From: Diogma glabrata
Taxonomy: Eukaryota > Arthropoda > Insecta > Diptera > Cylindrotomidae
Length of the DNA: 64,000 bases
Assembly (NCBI GenBank): GCA_963693315.1
Contig: OY856188.1
Location: 150,438,224 to 150,502,223 of the forward strand
Direction: 5' to 3'
Position 1 is the first letter of the stretch. Each line of letters starts with the position of its first letter. This document shows, piece after piece, positions 23,171-33,725 of the stretch. Made by a program: the position numbers and the translations under genes. The notes beneath the pieces are model-generated. The model did no database searches and was not told the DNA's origin. It saw only the letters and a program-made list of their open reading frames with translations.

Positions 23171-23225
23171 AAATTTATATGTAGATTTTTTGGAATAAAA
23201 ACACCAATCGATTTGCTCAAAGTTT

Positions 23226-24800
23226 TATGTAATTAATTTTTAATCTTTAATCATTAAAAACCAATCCAAATATTTCGTCTTGTATCAAAAGACATCTTCA
23301 GTGGAAAGCAAACTACAACAAACAAGCATATTACAAACATTACATTTTAAAAAATTAATTAAAGATATTAAAATTATTTATAAAAATAATTACTCTAGTG
23401 CATTGCACTTTCGTTAGAAAAAAACAAACAATATGATGAATCATAAAACATAATTAAAAAATAAATTAAATAAAAATTTTAAAATTATTAAAAACTTAAA
23501 ACAAAACTTTACAATTACAAATTAAAAGTACGACTAAAAATTAAAAGCGACCTTTAAGTCACAAAATCAAGTATGGTCAGCTGTTTTTGTTTATATCTAA
23601 TATAAAATTATATCCGTTTGATAAGTAACAGCTATCAGTTTGGAAATTCAAAGTATTGCTATCTCTTTTAATGCAAATCATTTCTTTGACTTGCAATTTG
23701 TTGTTGTTATTTTCTCTTTTTATTATTTTAGTATCGTCCCATTTTGGAAGGTGGCCTGACTCAAGGACATGTTGGCATAAAGCACTGTGACTGCCGTTAT
23801 TACTATCAACTGCATGTTTATGCTGATATACCCTCATTTTAAGGCATTGGATAGTTTTTCCAATATGCGTTTTATTGCATTCACATTCAATTTTATAAAC
23901 TACATATGACTGTAGTTCTGTTTTTCGTTTTGTCTTTTATCATTTTAATCAAATTATTATTGTGTAATGTGTTTGTTGCTCTCCCAATAGTATTAATATT
24001 GTATTTTTTTAAACAGCCCTTAATTTTCTCAAACAAGCTAGTGACATACGGGATAGTACATAGACGGTTCATATCAAATGTTTTATTATTTTGAGTTTTT
24101 TGTAAGCTAACTATCAATTCTTTTATGTTTTTTTTAACAAAGGCTTTGGGATAATTATTTTTTATCAGGGTTTTGAATTTTGATCAGCAAGTCAAAGTTT
24201 TGTTTGTGAAATTTTATGTCAGATAATTCGAGAATCTTTCGTGATAGCAATTTAACCGTATTTCTCTTGTAATTTAAAGGCATCATAGAGTTGAAATTTA
24301 AGTATCTGCCATATTGGTTTATGGTACCAGTCAGTGATTAACGAACCATCTTCTTGTCTAATAATAAGACAGTCCAAAAATGGAATTTTCTTTTCTTTTT
24401 CCAACTCAAATGTAAACTTTAAATTTGGGTGATAGTTGTTAAATTCTTTAACAATCGTGTTTATTTTATTAGACGGTACTGCAGTAATTATGTCATCTGC
24501 ATATCTGAAGAAAAATGGAATTGTGAATAAAAATTTTATCAAGTACTTTTTCTTCCATCAGTTCTTATACAAGATCAGCAATTACTGGACTCATTGGTGA
24601 TTCCATAGGAGTGCCACATTGTTGTCGGTAGAATTGACTGTTGAATTGAAAAACATTGTTGTCTAAGACTAATTTCAATCCTTTGATAAATTAACATAAT
24701 GTCAATCTCTTGTTACTTTACGCAAATAACTTATTTAATAAGTTTAATAAAAATTAAAGAAAACAAAGCTTTTTTTTAATTTTACTGTTACTCTATATAT
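23226..24800 (-). pseudogene. Penelope-like element, reverse transcriptase to GIY-YIG, antisense
   Basis: Read on the minus strand from about 24680: a QQCGTPMESPMSPVIADL segment (motif B region) near 24600, RYADDIITAVPSNK (catalytic motif C) near 24490, EKKIPFLDCLI near 24380, a linker at 24117-23893, and GIY-YIG endonuclease sequence (an ECNKT segment, then VYQHKHAVDSNNGSHSALCQ) down to 23640. Frameshifts and stops break it. The 3' non-coding part ends near 23226 with a hammerhead-like stem at about 23283-23316. Confidence 0.8.
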
Positions 24801-24803
24801 ATT

Positions 24804-25075
24804 TCAGCTTGTTAGGCCATCTTCTGGAGTAATCTTTGATAAATTCGAATAAAGAATGTTAGAAAATTTACGTAATTTCCACCAATTTTCTTCAACTGCA
24901 CCTATGACTAATACCTTTGGTATGTTTGTAAATAACGATTCAACATCTAGTGAAATAATGATATAGCTTTTAGGTATTTTTAATTTAGTTAGCTTGTTTC
25001 TTAAGCAAACCGAAGTTTTGACATTTCTGTTAGTTTTTCGCACAACATTCCTAAGAATATCACAGTAAAATTTGG
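24804..25075 (-). pseudogene. Penelope-like reverse transcriptase N-terminal fragment
   Basis: Minus-strand frame with KLKIPKSYIIISLDVESLFTN, the motif A region of Penelope-type reverse transcriptases. It runs out near 24830 into a terminal-type motif (CAGAAGATGGCC...GCTGAAA), so it is joined to an element end rather than to the rest of the enzyme. Confidence 0.7.
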
Positions 25076-25081
25076 ACAGAT

Positions 25082-25585
25082 TTGGAAATTAAAAAAAACA
25101 TAAAAGAATTGATAGTTAGCTTACAAAAAACTCAAAATAATAAAACATTTGATATGAACCGTCTATGTACTATCCCGTATGTCACTAGCTTGTTTGAGAA
25201 AATTAAAGGCTGTTTAAAAAAATACAATATTAGTACTATTGGGAGAGCAACAAACACATTACACAATAATAATTTGATTAAAATGATAAAAGACAAAACG
25301 CCAACAGAACTACAGTCATATGTAGTTTATAAAATTGAATGTGAATGCAATAAAACGTATATTGGAAAAACTATCCAATGCCTTAAAAAGAGGGTATATC
25401 AGCATAAACATGCAGTTGATAGTAATAACGGCAGTCATAGTGTTTTATGCCAACATGTCCTTGAGTCAGGCCACCTTCCAAAATGGGACGATACTAAAAT
25501 AATAAAAAGAGAAAATAACAACAACAAATTGCTAGTCAAAGAAATGATTTGCATTAAAAGATACTTTGAATTTCCAAACTCATAG
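25082..25585 (+). CDS. Penelope-like GIY-YIG fragment, inverted copy
   Basis: A 167-codon open frame nearly identical to the antisense copy at 24117-23640, but on the plus strand. It has the linker (SLQKTQNNKTFDMNRLCT), then YVVYKIECECNKTYIGKT (GIY-YIG core with Cys pair), then CLKKRVYQHKHAVDSNNG with the catalytic Arg. It lacks the reverse transcriptase and ends abruptly in RTE-like sequence. The two copies face away from a junction near 25078. Confidence 0.8.
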   Translation: MEIKKNIKELIVSLQKTQNNKTFDMNRLCTIPYVTSLFEKIKGCLKKYNISTIGRATNTLHNNNLIKMIKDKTPTELQSYVVYKIECECNKTYIGKTIQCLKKRVYQHKHAVDSNNGSHSVLCQHVLESGHLPKWDDTKIIKRENNNNKLLVKEMICIKRYFEFPNS

Positions 25586-25589
25586 CCAT

Positions 25590-25830
25590 TATAGTTCCAA
25601 ATTCTCTTCGAGAAGGATGACCACTACAGTATAGAGAGTGACTATCCAAATCTTGTTTTCCTATTATTGACTGTCTAATTTCTTGCAGAGCTATAGTATC
25701 CATCCCATACCTCTCAGCCTCTGTTTCTAGACTTATAAGAGCATCAGCAGCGCTCAGACTGCGCACGTTTCACGTTCCGATTAGGTAGTCTGGTCCTTTT
25801 TCACGTCCAGGTAAAATTCTGTTTTTGTCC
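25590..25830 (-). pseudogene. RTE-like LINE endonuclease, N-terminal fragment
   Basis: On the minus strand NVRSLSAADALISLETEAER and YGMDTIALQEIR match the start of APE-type endonucleases of RTE-like LINEs (Asn of the GTWNVR motif, Glu of LQEIR). The Trp codon before NVR is TGA, a stop. After about 75 codons the similarity ends. The same segment recurs at 7740-7812. Confidence 0.75.
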
Positions 25831-26119
25831 GGGTCTATTATTCTTTTCTGATTTCCAAATTTAACAAATAACTTTTTTTTCCGGGGTTAGGGTGTTAACC
25901 TTAGGCCCAATCCAAATTGTCGTGAATGGGTCCGTTCTGCATATTAAGGTTACCAGAAACAACCTTTTTACACGTTTATATAGTGAGCCGCTTGATCCAG
26001 ACACCCACTTCAAGCCGCCCCTAACATGGAGAACAGACGCTTGAGTCGCATTGGTTTTAAGGCGCCAATTCGCCGTGATGTACTATGATTGGCTAAGCAG
26101 TTTTTACTCTGCTTGTCTC
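25831..26119. other. LINE junction debris
   Basis: Possibly upstream sequence of the RTE fragment. No supported gene. Confidence 0.3.
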
Positions 26120-26885
26120 CGGTACACCAACCTAATTCTGTCAGCATTAACCAGGCAGCACGGCGTGGACGTCGAATTTCGGATTTCGCTACCTGATGAA
26201 CCAATAGGTGAATGTAAAAACATTCGTTTATTGGGTGTCACAGTTTCAAATGACCTACTCTGAAACGATCATGTAATGGCGATGGCAAAAAGCGCGTCTA
26301 AAAAACTCGTCCTCCTAAATTTTTCACTCCATACCAATTGCTCCATGTTTATAAGCCCTATATTCGTCCCTGTATGGACTACTGTTGTCAAATTTGGGAT
26401 GCTGCTTCTGTTTCCATCTTGGCCCTCTTGGACTCTGTTCAAAAGCGGGCTATACGAATTGTGGGTGATCGAAATTTGACATCAAAACTTAATTACCTAT
26501 AACATCGTCGCGCTGTTGCTGACCTCGTTGTTTTTTTACAAATATCGTTATCAACAGTGCTCAGATGAAATCAGCAGCATTATGCCTCAAACTTATTCTT
26601 GCCCCCGTTTCACTCGGCAATCGGCTAACGCAAGCAGTCAAACGGTCGAGATCCCGCGCTGTCATACTGGCAGAAAGCCTTCTTTGTCCGAACTGCATAC
26701 AAATGGAATAGTTTGCCGGAATCCATAGTCTCAGGTGGTTTTAGTCCGCATAGGTTTAAAAAAAGCGTTCATCAACACCTTAGAGCGCAAGTTGTTGTGG
26801 GACATAGGTCTTAAAAGGTATTTATGTGTTGTTGTGACACATTGTAAACCCTATAACAACACTTTTTATTTAAAAAAAAAATACA
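26120..26885 (+). pseudogene. Jockey-like LINE, C-terminal reverse transcriptase and 3' UTR
   Basis: Plus-strand segments include IRLLGVTVSNDLL near 26220-26260, a MAKSASKKL stretch, the AIRIVGD-type region near 26440-26480 and the C-terminal PRFTRQSA near 26610. Then come about 120 bases of 3' UTR (GTTGTTGTGGGACATAGGTC) and an A-rich tail at about 26870-26880. Several frameshifts and stops are present. It is 5'-truncated, as is usual for LINEs. Confidence 0.78.
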
Positions 26886-27300
26886 GTCTACAACTCTTCT
26901 AACAAATAGCCTGTCACATGGTGTCCACCAGGTATGGAATTCTGGAAAGTCATGGAAAGTCAGGGGATTTTATTTTGGTCAGGGAAAGTCATGGAAAGTC
27001 ATGGAATTTTTGTTATTTTCTGGAAAAATTTTATTTTAACAAAAACTTTTTTATAAAAATAAAAATTATATTGCATGCATTCTTTATTTTACTTATGTAT
27101 GTCTCCTTTATACGTATTTAAAATATTTTTATAAGCGACATAGTTTATAATACAATCTATCTAATGTTATATTTTGAATGTCAGTTCTTTAAAATTTTTG
27201 GATACTCTAAATTTTATGTAAACGTTCAAATTAATATTTTTTCGTCAATGATGCAAAAAATTTCTTTACATTATGTCGCTATGACAGCTGTGATCTCTAA

Positions 27301-27985
27301 CTAACTGGCAAAAGAATATATGTATTTATTAAAAACAACGAGATCAGCAACAGTGCGATGAAGTTTAAGGGCATCAAGATTTGCTGTTAAATTTCTATCA
27401 CGCACAAATCGTATATCATGCATTGAACAGACTCCAATACAGCCATTAGATGCAGCTTGACAGCCCAAACTTGACGGCAATACTTCATACAAGGACGCAT
27501 ATAGGACTTATAAATATTAAGTCAATAATGTGGAGTGAAGTATTTTTCAATTTTTATAAAGGAGGCCGAGTTTTTTACACATTGCTCATTGTTATTGTTA
27601 TTAAATGAACATTTCATAGTAAGTCATCTGTAATGGTGACTCCCAATAAACTAATGCTTTCGCATTAACGTATTTAATCTCCACACATATTGGTTGAAAT
27701 ATCTTTGGAAAACTCAGTTTTTAAACTAGAAAAAATAGTTGTCTTTTTGGAATCAAACTTGATCAAATTTTGATTACCCCAATCAGAATTTTAAGCTACT
27801 AGTTTACTTTTAGTGCTGCATATCTGCGGAGCGATGGATTTTATCATTTGAAGATTGGGTGAGCAATAATTTGTGCAGTTTTACCATCTGCAAAACTATT
27901 TATCGGGTTACTGTGGATTTACAACAGTTTGTTTATATAAATTAAAAATAGAGTGGGGAAAATTAGAGCTAAAGTGCACCAGCTT
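27301..27985 (-). pseudogene. Jockey-like LINE fragment, antisense
   Basis: Minus-strand segments RDRNLTANLDALKLHRTVAD (27310-27400), preceded upstream by other C-terminal reverse-transcriptase blocks as far as 27985, match the copies at 26120 and 45143. Stops and frameshifts abound. Confidence 0.72.
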
Positions 27986-29819
27986 TAATTAATTTAGACT
28001 TTAAAGAAAAGCCATCTTAGTAAATGTTGCAAATTTCGAAATATTCTACAAATACTTTATGAATGATCATTTTTCTAAGGAGATCAAATCAAAGTTACCC
28101 GAGCTTGCTACATTGTTTCGTACCATCATAGCAAATTCCTCTGGCCACCTATACACTGTTCACATATAACTAAATGTGATTTTAGAAACGTGATTTTTCA
28201 ACAGAGTTTCACTTTTTTGGGATTATTTTACGTGATTTAAGTACCAAGCTTTTTAAGATCAAATAAACCCTTAAAAAATTCTTCAAATTTTTAATCCACT
28301 AACCTTGTGTAAAGAAAAAAATCAACGCACTAACGTAGGGGTAGGGTACACCATATTTTTCCAGTATGCAGTTCCAACAACAGTATACAAAGTTCGGTAG
28401 TACGGCTGTACTACTGTATGTTTCGTTTCATAAACCGCATTAGCTATCAGATATCAAATGGTTGTCTTCCAAAAAATTTGATATATGTGAACGAATAGTT
28501 GAATATTTTGGATAGGACTGGAAGTAAAGCTGTTGGTCTATCAATGATTTGAAATATCACATCTTGTTCCTTTTTTGTGGATCGACTGATATTGGACTTC
28601 TAGCACAAAGAAAAAAATACTATACATTTATAAAATCTGTAGAACATTTTACTTAAAGTGAGTGCAGGTTCTTTTCAAACTTTGCTCGGAATAATAATTT
28701 GGATGTTGTCCAGCTTTGTTGATGTTTAAGAAGTTTTTTGAAAATTTTGGGTTTGAATTTTGAAACGAAATTCTTTCAAATAAACTCATGAAGACTGAAT
28801 TTGGGGTATTTATTCAGGAGTTTTCAGAATAGTGGTGTTTGAAGCAAAGCATTTCGAACCAGAAAGGCTTTCAATGATAGGACGGTCAAAAGATTTAGTA
28901 CAAATAGTACAAATAGAATAAGAATTAATGGCACTGTAAACACTTTTCAAATTGATATATTCGAAACCCAGGCAAGAATGAGCTAAGGGACAAAACTTAG
29001 GCCAATCCCGCGCCACAGATTTTGTGGTTCGGGCCAGGCCTAACATTTTCAAACGGCCCAAGCTTGAACCAAGTTTGGACTGATGTCCTGGGGCCAAGTC
29101 TGGCAAATAAGACTTGGACCAGGTCTACTAAACCAATTGTTTCCCCAGGCATTCTTTAAATGTATGGAAAGAGGTTGTGGCATCCAACCTCTTTCCACAC
29201 TTTTATGTTTATCTTTATTTTTATGAATGTTACTCTTTAGCAACATTCATAAAAAATGATAAACATAATATGACTTTCACATGTTTACAAGGCATTGGAC
29301 AGGTGAATAATGCGCAATATATTAAGCTGAATCTTAATTCAGTTTAGGCATTTACAACTGACCCAGACTAAAACCGAAGTTAACTAACCAAGGTTTGGCT
29401 CGCTAAAACGGGCCCGATTTCGGTTCGTTGTTTAATATTGGCCGCTTGATTATTATTTATTAGTATTTTTTTATATATTCAAATGCAAAATAATCTACGT
29501 TAGCTTCTAAAAGCCAATTTGGCCGCCTTCGAATACATTTTTAGTTGGAGTTTCTATTGAAAAGGGAACCAATTTATTAATCGCGAATTAAATGGTTTCA
29601 GCAAAGTTTTGAGCAAAATCGTTTACATGGTCAGTATAAAACAATGATAATTGAAAGGGAAACCTTGGAAAAACTTCAAAAACCAGTGATTTCTATTTTT
29701 GAAAAGTCAAACATTTTGTCGAACTTGGATGCTGTTGTTTTTAGTAAATCGGTTTATTATTATTAATTAGTCAAACATGTTTAGTTCACCATCCATTATT
29801 TCGACTCTTGAATAGCCGA
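27986..29819. other. Unclassified stretch
   Basis: No supported gene. A G+C-richer patch at 28980-29150 holds degenerate short motifs of the type CCAAGTTTGGAC, CCAAGTCTGG and ACTTGGACC. Two tight hairpins follow: GGAAAGAGGTTG/CAACCTCTTTCC at 29167-29197, and a pair built on TTATGAATGTT/AACATTCATAA at 29203-29268. Confidence 0.4.
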
Positions 29820-29823
29820 AGAT

Positions 29824-30072
29824 TGTAACGATTCGCTTAGTCTGCACTGTAGGAAATAATTTTTCTTTAAAAAAAAAATCAATGAAATGAAATATAATCT
29901 AATTTCGCCTAAATGTCGTTAGTAAAATTTATTTGTACAAAGTAATGACGATTAAACTTACTAATAAAAAATTGTAATTTTTTTTTGTTGATTTGAAAAT
30001 ATTGAAAATATAATGTTAACTTTTTTTAAAAAAAATAAGAAATGTATTAGAGTAGTATTGGTACCATTTCCA
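29824..30072 (+). repeat. 5' LTR, U3 fragment
   Basis: These 249 bases match 37072-37320 of the 3' LTR, nearly or completely. At 30073 the similarity stops and the palindrome begins; 576 or so bases present in the 3' LTR (37321-37896) are missing. Confidence 0.9.
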
Positions 30073-30591
30073 AGCAGCTGTATAATATGAATCTATTTAA
30101 AAAAAACACAAAAAAAAATTATTGAAAAGTTTTAATTAACTGAGAATAATCAAATAGTAATTATTTGTAATTCAACACAAATCTCTTTTGATCATCTATC
30201 AATAAATTTAACCAAAAAAAAAAGAAACCAAAAAAATTTGTAAACTGGTTTTAACATTATAACACAATGCACTAAATTTATTTACCGTAACTTAACAGTG
30301 GTCCCTGTTTCGGCGCCATTTTGTAGCATAGCAACGTGGAAGCGACACTCGTTTCACGAAATATTTGGGATAAGCTCGTGGCTTGGCCAGTTCAAATTTT
30401 CTCCACGTTGAACTATGACAAATTTCCGAGTGTCTCTAAACTAAACTCACAATTTACTTACCATTTATGTTCACCACATTTCTCACTTCACCACACAAGA
30501 AGAAGAATTAGTTCATATTATTATCATTTGTATATAATTTCAATTAAGAATCATAATATATAAAGGTTTACTTAATTATAAATTTAAATTT

Positions 30592-30860
30592 AATTTAAAT
30601 TTATAATTAAGTAAACCTTTATATATTATGATTCTTAATTGAAATTATATACAAATGATAATAATATGAACTAATTCTTCTTCTTGTGTGGTGAAGTGAG
30701 AAATGTGGTGAACATAAATGGTAAGTAAATTGTGAGTTTAGTTTAGAGACACTCGGAAATTTGTCATAGTTCAACGTGGAGAAAATTTGAACTGGCCAAG
30801 CCACGAGCTTATCCCAAATATTTCGTGAAACGAGTGTCGCTTCCACGTTGCTATGCTACA
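30592..30860 (+). repeat. 5' LTR, R/U5 tail
   Basis: Matches 37906-38176 of the 3' LTR and ends GCTACA. The 75-codon minus-strand frame seen here, in its mirror image and in the 3' LTR is LTR sequence rather than a gene. Confidence 0.85.
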
Positions 30861-30863
30861 AAA

Positions 30864-30882
30864 TGGCGCCGAAACAGGGACC
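30864..30882 (+). promoter_or_regulatory. Primer-binding site, tRNA-Lys type
   Basis: TGGCGCCGAAACAGGGACC stands three bases after the LTR end and resembles the Lys-type primer-binding sites of many retroelements. An inverted duplicate is at 30301-30319. Confidence 0.85.
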
Positions 30883-32021
30883 ACTGTTAAGTTACGGTAA
30901 ATAAATTTAGTGCATTGTGTTATAATGTTAAAACCAGTTTACAAATTTTTTTGGTTTCTTTTTTTTTTGGTTAAATTTATTGATAGATGATCAAAAGAGA
31001 TTTGTGTTGAATTACAAATAATTACTATTTGATTATTCTCAGTTAATTAAAACTTTTCAATAATTTTTTTTTGTGTTTTTTTTAAATAGATTCATATTAT
31101 ACAGCTGCTTGAATTGAAATTGTGGTTGATATCAGGATGATTTCCTGTTTTCTGTAATTTCTGCTCATGTTGTTGTAATATTAATGATGAGTGTTTTTTC
31201 GAGATGTTTATTTTAGTGGGCTAGTGATGAAAAGTAATTGATTTCAGTCATCAATTGTTACTGTTAGACTTGGTTGTGATTCGACCTTTCTCAGTAATAG
31301 TTATGATTCGTTTTTTTTTACATCACTAATTGTCACCACTGTAAAACAAATATTTTTTGGATTCAGTATATTTCGATTGGAATGAACACAGTGTGCGATT
31401 GTTATGGATTGAATTAACTGTCATTCAGTTTTGCTTTATAACACCATCATACGTGTGATTTATTTCAATTACTACTGTATTTAGTAAACAACGAATTTTT
31501 TTTTTTTCGCTCATAATTTGCCTGCAGCTTTTGTTCCACACATTTCTCACCCAACTCACCACAGATTGCCACATTTATTATAAATTTGTTTTTATTATAT
31601 AATTTTTTTTAAATAATTTGAAAATTTGTTTTTCTATTTATAGGATAGTTTTTTGTCATTTTAGGTTTCATTTCATTTACTTATTGAATTGAATTTAAAA
31701 TAAGAAAGAAAACTTATTACAAGGCTTGATATTGGTGATAACCAGCAGTGCTTAAAACCTACCTAATTTAATACGCGGTAATTATTATATTATATTTATT
31801 TGATTCTTGATATTTTTTTTATTGTTATTCTAATTGATAAATTAATATTTATATTGGTATATATACGCAAATATATAAATTTATTTTCTTACAATCCTAC
31901 GTTACGTGAAATTGTGTAACATTATTATTTTGATTAATTTTCAAGCTATCATTTTTTTTATTAGTTTCGTCTGTAGATAAAACTTTATTTCATTGAATTA
32001 AAACTCCATTCTTGAATTATA
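30883..32021 (+). other. Long untranslated leader of the gypsy element
   Basis: About 1.1 kb between primer-binding site and gag. It is T-rich with scattered short ORFs and no recognised motif. The first 228 bases belong to the palindrome arm. Confidence 0.6.
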
Positions 32022-33725
32022 ATGGATATTAACAAATATATTGAACTTTTAACTCCAGATGAACTTAAAATTGAATTTGAAGTTCGGGGTATTGATCCTT
32101 TAGTTCTAGATGCTAAGAAACTATTAGAAAGTAAGTTAGAGATTGAATTATCAGATTCCAAGCTAGCCCCTCAAAAATCACATTCAGTTGATACTCCCGA
32201 TTCAGAAATAACTAGAGCTCGTGAGCTTTATACGACATTTGACAAAGAAGTCTATTCGGCTCCTAAGCCAATTTCTCCTTCAATTGCACTGAGTGCACTT
32301 GCTCGCGCTATTCATTGGCAAAGACGCTTGCAGAGGCTAAAAAATTCGTATGCTAATGTTGGAGGTATTGATAGCGTAATATCAAAGTACCGACGTCTTG
32401 TGCAGTATGCAAGGGATTCTATCGCAGAACCATCTAATTCGATCTCAGAAGAAGTAAATCCAATGGAGATTCCACAAGCGGGAGGAACTGGCTTATCAAC
32501 GATTCGTGGTGAAAATCCTTCTAAACACATAGAAGTATCTCAAATTCCTACTTCACTTTCAATGATGAATCCTTTAAATGTAAATATCTTGGAACCTAGT
32601 TCTAACAACCCGATCAACGCAAATCCCTCAGGTGAACCTCACTCAATGCAATCACCAAATATCTATTTGTCACCTAATATTTGGAAAACTAATGTTATGG
32701 GAAAAAACTATAACCAAGCCCCAATTTCGGAAACTGTTAACAATATTTCCACACTTGGATATGCGCAAGCAAACGTACATGATTATGAAAATGAAACAAA
32801 ACCACCCAATTACCGATCTTCTTATCCTAAATGGCGTATTTCTTTCGACGGGAATGGGCGAAGTGGAAGTCTTGATGTTCACGATTTTCTGTTTCGTCTT
32901 GAAACATTTGCCAAACGCGACGGTCTTAGTCCACAACGGTTAACTGCGCTAATACACAATTTTGTGACCGGAACAGCAGAGAAATGGTTATGGGCGTTCA
33001 CTAGAGATAATCCCGATGTTACATGGGAAGTAATGCGACGTTCGTTTTTGACTAGATTTTCCAGCCATGAATCAGAACGAGAGACGCGCAGATTTATTGA
33101 GAGACGTAAACAAAAACTTCAAGAAAATTTTAGCGATTTTTCCTTGGATGTACAGACGCTAAACGGTAGACTTACTCATCGATTTTCAGAGTCGGAACTT
33201 TTAGAGATTATTCGAGAAAACATGAACCCCGCATTGCAGACAGTAACGATTACTAATGAATTTTTCTCTATTGAAAGCTTAAGACAAGTCTGCCAAAAAT
33301 TCGAACGAGTATGGGCCAATTCTGGGTTCGACCCTAGAGGCTTTTCGTCTTACCACAACCGTCGACAAAACATTAGTGAATTACATAGGCCAAGTGAATT
33401 GCCTGATGCTGGTCTTTATTACCATAATCTGGATGATCATCCTCACGAAGAAGAGTTATCGGCATTTCAACCTCCTCGTCGTCTCGAACCAAGTTTACCA
33501 GATAGGATAGTTTGTTGGAACTGTCATGATATTGGACATCGGTATCAAGATTGTCCTACACCAAACAAACATATATTTTGTTATGGTTGTGGTGCTGCCG
33601 ACACCATAAAACCCAATTGTGCTAAATGCTATCCTAAGCAATCGTTAAACAGGGTACCGAATGTGTCACAGCCTGGAGGAACGCGTTCGGTGGAGAAACA
33701 ATTTCAATCCAGGAATCTAAAATAA
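32022..33725 (+). CDS. gag: Gag polyprotein, Ty3/gypsy
   Basis: 567 codons, intact. The N-terminus (residues 1-50, ELLTPDELKIEFEVRGID) resembles a SAP-like helix pair. Residues about 110-265 are low-complexity, Ser/Asn/Pro-rich. The capsid domain follows at about 268-400 (PKWRISFDGNG, FLFRLETFAKRDGL, GTAEKWLWAF, WEVMRRSFLTRF), typical of retrotransposon Gag. Nucleocapsid at about 497-535 has one good CCHC knuckle (CWNCHDIGHRYQDC) and a second degenerate Cys cluster (CYGCGAADTIKPNCAKC). The ATG at 32022 is the first in the frame and follows a long leader. The frame ends in CTA AAA TAA, where pol lies in the -1 frame. Confidence 0.9.
   Translation: MDINKYIELLTPDELKIEFEVRGIDPLVLDAKKLLESKLEIELSDSKLAPQKSHSVDTPDSEITRARELYTTFDKEVYSAPKPISPSIALSALARAIHWQRRLQRLKNSYANVGGIDSVISKYRRLVQYARDSIAEPSNSISEEVNPMEIPQAGGTGLSTIRGENPSKHIEVSQIPTSLSMMNPLNVNILEPSSNNPINANPSGEPHSMQSPNIYLSPNIWKTNVMGKNYNQAPISETVNNISTLGYAQANVHDYENETKPPNYRSSYPKWRISFDGNGRSGSLDVHDFLFRLETFAKRDGLSPQRLTALIHNFVTGTAEKWLWAFTRDNPDVTWEVMRRSFLTRFSSHESERETRRFIERRKQKLQENFSDFSLDVQTLNGRLTHRFSESELLEIIRENMNPALQTVTITNEFFSIESLRQVCQKFERVWANSGFDPRGFSSYHNRRQNISELHRPSELPDAGLYYHNLDDHPHEEELSAFQPPRRLEPSLPDRIVCWNCHDIGHRYQDCPTPNKHIFCYGCGAADTIKPNCAKCYPKQSLNRVPNVSQPGGTRSVEKQFQSRNLK

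Larger units (their letters stand above)
12279..23225 (+). mobile_element. hAT transposon copy A, split by nested inserts
   Basis: The pieces are 12279-12372 (left end lacking the outermost tip), 15153-17082 and 22121-23225. They are joined as one element because the non-coding part is paralogous to copy B (17083-18370) and because the transposase continues across copy B. The inserts are the fold-back 12373-15152, a LINE derivative at about 15285-15888, and copy B. The right end is lost where Penelope sequence starts near 23225. Confidence 0.75.
30072..31110. repeat. Palindrome of U5, primer-binding site and leader
   Basis: The arms 30072-30590 and 30592-31110 are exact or near-exact inverted copies of 519 bases with essentially no spacer. 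The right arm is normal element order (LTR tail to 30860, primer-binding site, leader). The left arm is the same in reverse, replacing the rest of U3. The centre is a natural short palindrome (AATTTAAATT / AATTTAAATT) that also exists in the 3' LTR near 37900. Confidence 0.92.

Noticed and set aside
23906..24094. Hydrophobic plus-strand frame as a possible membrane protein
   Set aside because: It is the opposite strand of the Penelope linker region.
28810..29106. 98-codon minus-strand frame
   Set aside because: No recognisable domain. It overlaps a patch of short degenerate repeats and lacks splice or start support.
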